The notes under the pieces were generated by a model. The model did not search any database and was not told the DNA's origin. It saw nothing but the letters and a program-made list of their open reading frames with translations. Source: Betaproteobacteria bacterium (GTDB lineage Bacteria; Pseudomonadota; Gammaproteobacteria; Burkholderiales; Usitatibacteraceae). From it: a stretch of 64,000 nt of DNA. Every line of letters starts with the position of its first letter. Positions within the stretch are counted from its first letter, which is position 1. Shown here in pieces: positions 61,978-64,000 of this stretch. The DNA is taken from contig JADKJU010000003.1 of the NCBI GenBank assembly GCA_016720855.1, forward strand, positions 372,001 to 436,000, written 5' to 3'. A program made the position numbers and the translations under genes.

Positions 61978-62617
61978 TCAGGCCGCCCCGTCCCTTTCGC
62001 CGCGCGCCATGAGGCGCTGCGCGATGACCACCGCCTCCGTGCGGTTTCGCGCGCCCAGTGCGCGGAACACGGCGAGCAGGTGCACCTTCACGGTCGCCTC
62101 GCTGATATCCAGGTCGCGCGCGATGAGCTTGTTGGGCTTGCCCTCGGCGAGAGAGTCTGAGCACGTCCTGCTGCCGCGGCGTGAGCGAGGTGATCCGCCC
62201 CACGGCCGGCTTCGCGTCCGTGACTGCCATGAGGCGTGGCGGAACGTAAGTGCCTCCGGCGAGTACGAGCTGCACGGCTTGCAGGATCACGTGCGTGGAA
62301 TCCGATTTCGGGATGAAGCCGGAAACGCCCAGCCCCAGCAGCTCCCTCACGAGCGCCACATCCTCCGCGGCGGAGCAGGCTACGAGGGGCAGCGCCGGAT
62401 GCGCCCTGCGCAGCCTTCGCACCCCCTCGACCCCGCCCATTCCCGGCATGTTGACGTCGATGAGAACGAGGTCGAGATCCGCGTTCGCGCCGGCCGCGAC
62501 GAGTGCGCTTTCCGCGGTGTCCGCCTCGACGAACACGGCATCCGGCCCGAGCGGCGCGAGCGCCACCTTGAGCGCGAGCCGTACCATCTGGTGATCGTCG
62601 GCGATGAGCACTTTCAT
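61978..62617 (-). CDS. NarL/FixJ-type response regulator, frameshifted in the output domain
   Basis: The receiver domain (MKVLIADDHQMVRLALKVAL, phospho-Asp in LVLIDVNMPGMGG, Lys in GFIPKSD) reads well from ATG 62617. At 62150-62158, just after LTPRQQDVLRL, one extra base shifts the frame; after removal the LuxR helix-turn-helix continues with EGKPNKLIARDLDISEATVK and ends at 61978, giving about 212 residues. It is divergent from the sensor kinase gene and almost surely its partner. The indel may be a sequencing error. Confidence 0.82.
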
Positions 62618-62727
62618 GGGCCGGACTCGGTAAGGGTCGAACGCGCCGAGGGACAAATGCTCCGCGAATACTACAATAGCCGCCGGGTGCATATCAGCAT
62701 GGGCGCGAGGCGAGGCTTCGATACCCG
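62618..62727. promoter_or_regulatory. Divergent promoter region between regulator and sensor kinase
   Basis: The 110-bp gap separates the two genes of the two-component pair. On the plus strand TACAAT at 62672-62677 with GGGACA at 62650-62655, 16 bases apart, could be a sigma-70 promoter for the kinase gene. The minus-strand promoter is not evident. Confidence 0.3.
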
Positions 62728-64000
62728 ATGAATGGCCGGCTCAACCAGGATCGCGCGACGCGTCGTGGGCACTTGCTCCGGCTCGTGCGCGGCTTGGCGG
62801 CGTTCGCGATCGCCGGCCTCCTCGCCGCCTGCGCACAGGCTGGGAGAGATGGCGCACCGGTCGAGTTTTCCCGCGCCCTGTTCGTTCAGAGCTCCGACTC
62901 GCGCCCGCCCGGCGACGGCGCGCCCTGGGTGGAGCAGCGACTCCCGGACGAGTGGAGAACCCACCATCCGGGCGCCTCGGGGTTCGGCTGGTATCGCTTC
63001 ACGATCGCGTTGCCGGACCCGGCGGAGCGCGACTATGGCTTCTATCTCACCGCCACCCTGTCCAACAGCCAGCTGTTCGTGAACGGCGTGCTGGCCGCGC
63101 AGTCCGGCGACCTCCAGGGCGAACGGCCGGAACGCTGGGAGGCAGCGCAGCTCCTCGTGGTGCCGGCCTCGCTCTTCGTGAAGGGCGAGAACCGGGTGGA
63201 TCTGCGCATCTACGCGCCGCCAGGCGAGCCGGCGGGCATCGGCAAGGTCCTCTTCGGCACCTGGGAAGCGCTCTACCTGCGCCAGCTTGCGGACCAGTTC
63301 GGGCACACCATCGGTCCCGCGGCGGCCAGCCTGACCATCTTCACGCTGGGACTCTTCATCCTCATCCTGTGGCTACGCGTGCGCAGTGACCACGACTACC
63401 TGCTCTTCGCCGCCGCGACCATCCTGTGGGGCTTGCACACCGGGGCCACGCTTCTGCCTCGCGAGCCCTTGCCGCCGCCGCATTACGCGGTCTGGTGGAA
63501 TGCGGTCTATGTGCTGTGGGTGGTGCTGCTCTGCCTCTTCTGCGTTCGCTTCGCAGGGGCGCGCTGGCCACGCTACGAGCGCGCCGCGCTCCTCTACGCG
63601 GCGGCCTCGATCCCGGCCCTTTATGTCGCCGCCGCCGCAGGAGTGCTCGGCCCCGTCGCCGCGGCGGTGCGCCTGGGCGCATTTCTCGCCGCGTTGATCG
63701 CGCTCTACGCCGTGATCGACAATGCGCTGCGCAAGCGCGACGCCCTGAGCTGGATCCTGCTCGCCACCGGCGGGGTCGCCGCCGCATTCGGCGCCCACGA
63801 CTGGATTGCCGCGCAGGACCCCGACAACCTGCGCCCGATGTACCTGGTGCCCTACGTGGCGCTCTTCTTCTTCGCGCTCGTGGGGTGGATCATGATCGAC
63901 CGCTTCGTGAGAACGCTGCGCCTGTACGAGGCGCTGAACGTCGAGCTGGAGCAGCGCGTCGCGGAGAAATCGGCCGCGCTCGAAGTCGAGGTGAAGCGAC
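62728..64000 (+). CDS. Membrane sensor histidine kinase with 7TM-type input, C-terminus outside window
   Basis: The frame runs open from ATG 62728 to the window end, 424 codons. A signal or lipobox-like N-terminus (FAIAGLLAAC) is followed by a periplasmic beta domain (residues 40-180; FGWYRFTIALPDPAERDYGF, then VNGVLAAQSGDLQGERPERW) and about seven membrane helices (190-390), the 7TMR-DISM layout. The last visible part, LYEALNVELEQRVAEKSAAL, is the coiled linker before a dimerisation/phosphoacceptor domain, which lies outside. The regulator gene is divergent. The signal sensed is unknown. Confidence 0.85.
   Translation, partial: MNGRLNQDRATRRGHLLRLVRGLAAFAIAGLLAACAQAGRDGAPVEFSRALFVQSSDSRPPGDGAPWVEQRLPDEWRTHHPGASGFGWYRFTIALPDPAERDYGFYLTATLSNSQLFVNGVLAAQSGDLQGERPERWEAAQLLVVPASLFVKGENRVDLRIYAPPGEPAGIGKVLFGTWEALYLRQLADQFGHTIGPAAASLTIFTLGLFILILWLRVRSDHDYLLFAAATILWGLHTGATLLPREPLPPPHYAVWWNAVYVLWVVLLCLFCVRFAGARWPRYERAALLYAAASIPALYVAAAAGVLGPVAAAVRLGAFLAALIALYAVIDNALRKRDALSWILLATGGVAAAFGAHDWIAAQDPDNLRPMYLVPYVALFFFALVGWIMIDRFVRTLRLYEALNVELEQRVAEKSAALEVEVKR

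Overview
The window is GC-rich chromosomal DNA, almost certainly from a betaproteobacterium (Burkholderiales-like). Supporting signs are two orphan Bug-type tricarboxylate receptors each beside its own regulator, the birA-coaX-SPOR gene order, a DUF3144 protein, PqiABC, and high G/C at third codon positions. Part of an M24 peptidase lies at the left edge and part of a sensor kinase at the right edge. I saw no rRNA, tRNA, CRISPR array or transposase.

Layout. 1-2.9 kb: M24 peptidase and Bug receptor, divergent from an IclR regulator. 3.1-8.4 kb: cyclic-nucleotide-binding protein, AI-2E family permease, and the pqiABC envelope lipid transport operon. 8.5-15.8 kb (minus strand): FKBP isomerase, then an eight-gene lipid-modification operon (FAD oxidoreductase, DUF1365, cyclopropane synthase-like methyltransferase, chalcone isomerase-like, MFS, DUF3833, SDR, NTF2-like), mostly joined by ATGA or GTGA overlaps. 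16.2-26.5 kb: RfaE2-like nucleotidyltransferase, FAD-linked dehydrogenase, DUF3144, HAD phosphatase, BirA, CoaX, SPOR-like protein, DUF3047, S41 peptidase, MFS and DODA-type dioxygenase. 26.5-33.5 kb: DinB, a J-domain/membrane/trypsin fusion, a putative barrel protein, two paralogous lipoproteins, DedA, an ammonium transporter and an OB-fold protein. 33.6-41.1 kb: hydrolase, wax ester synthase, then a LysR-controlled carboxylate cluster (Bug receptor, hotdog dehydratase, FlK-like thioesterase, CoA ligase).

41.1-50.8 kb is the accessory part. Around the housekeeping gene glnS sit a RelE/ParE toxin with a truncated antitoxin, a ParE remnant, a HicB-like gene, an EVE-HNH modification-dependent nuclease, an AbiEi/AbiEii-like pair behind an AT-rich palindrome, and a HigBA module. 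This is the best candidate for an anti-phage or addiction island. 51-58.7 kb: MsbA-like ABC exporter, kbl-tdh threonine catabolism and a branched-chain 2-oxoacid dehydrogenase (E1 alpha, E1 beta, E2). 58.7-64 kb: secreted proteins, including a lipoprotein with FN3 and seven propeller-like repeats and a periplasmic rhodanese, then a divergent NarL-type regulator and sensor kinase pair.

Three genes (tdh, the E2 gene, the NarL regulator) and probably a fourth (60.9 kb) each need a single-base indel to restore the conserved frame; all lie between 54 and 62.2 kb, so either consensus error or local decay is possible. Intergenic spaces carry perfect palindromes of a GGGG(A/T)C...G(A/T)CCCC type, a GTGCCTGGCAC motif, and one 99-bp imperfect inverted repeat of the CACGGATGAA type, all atypical of coding DNA here.
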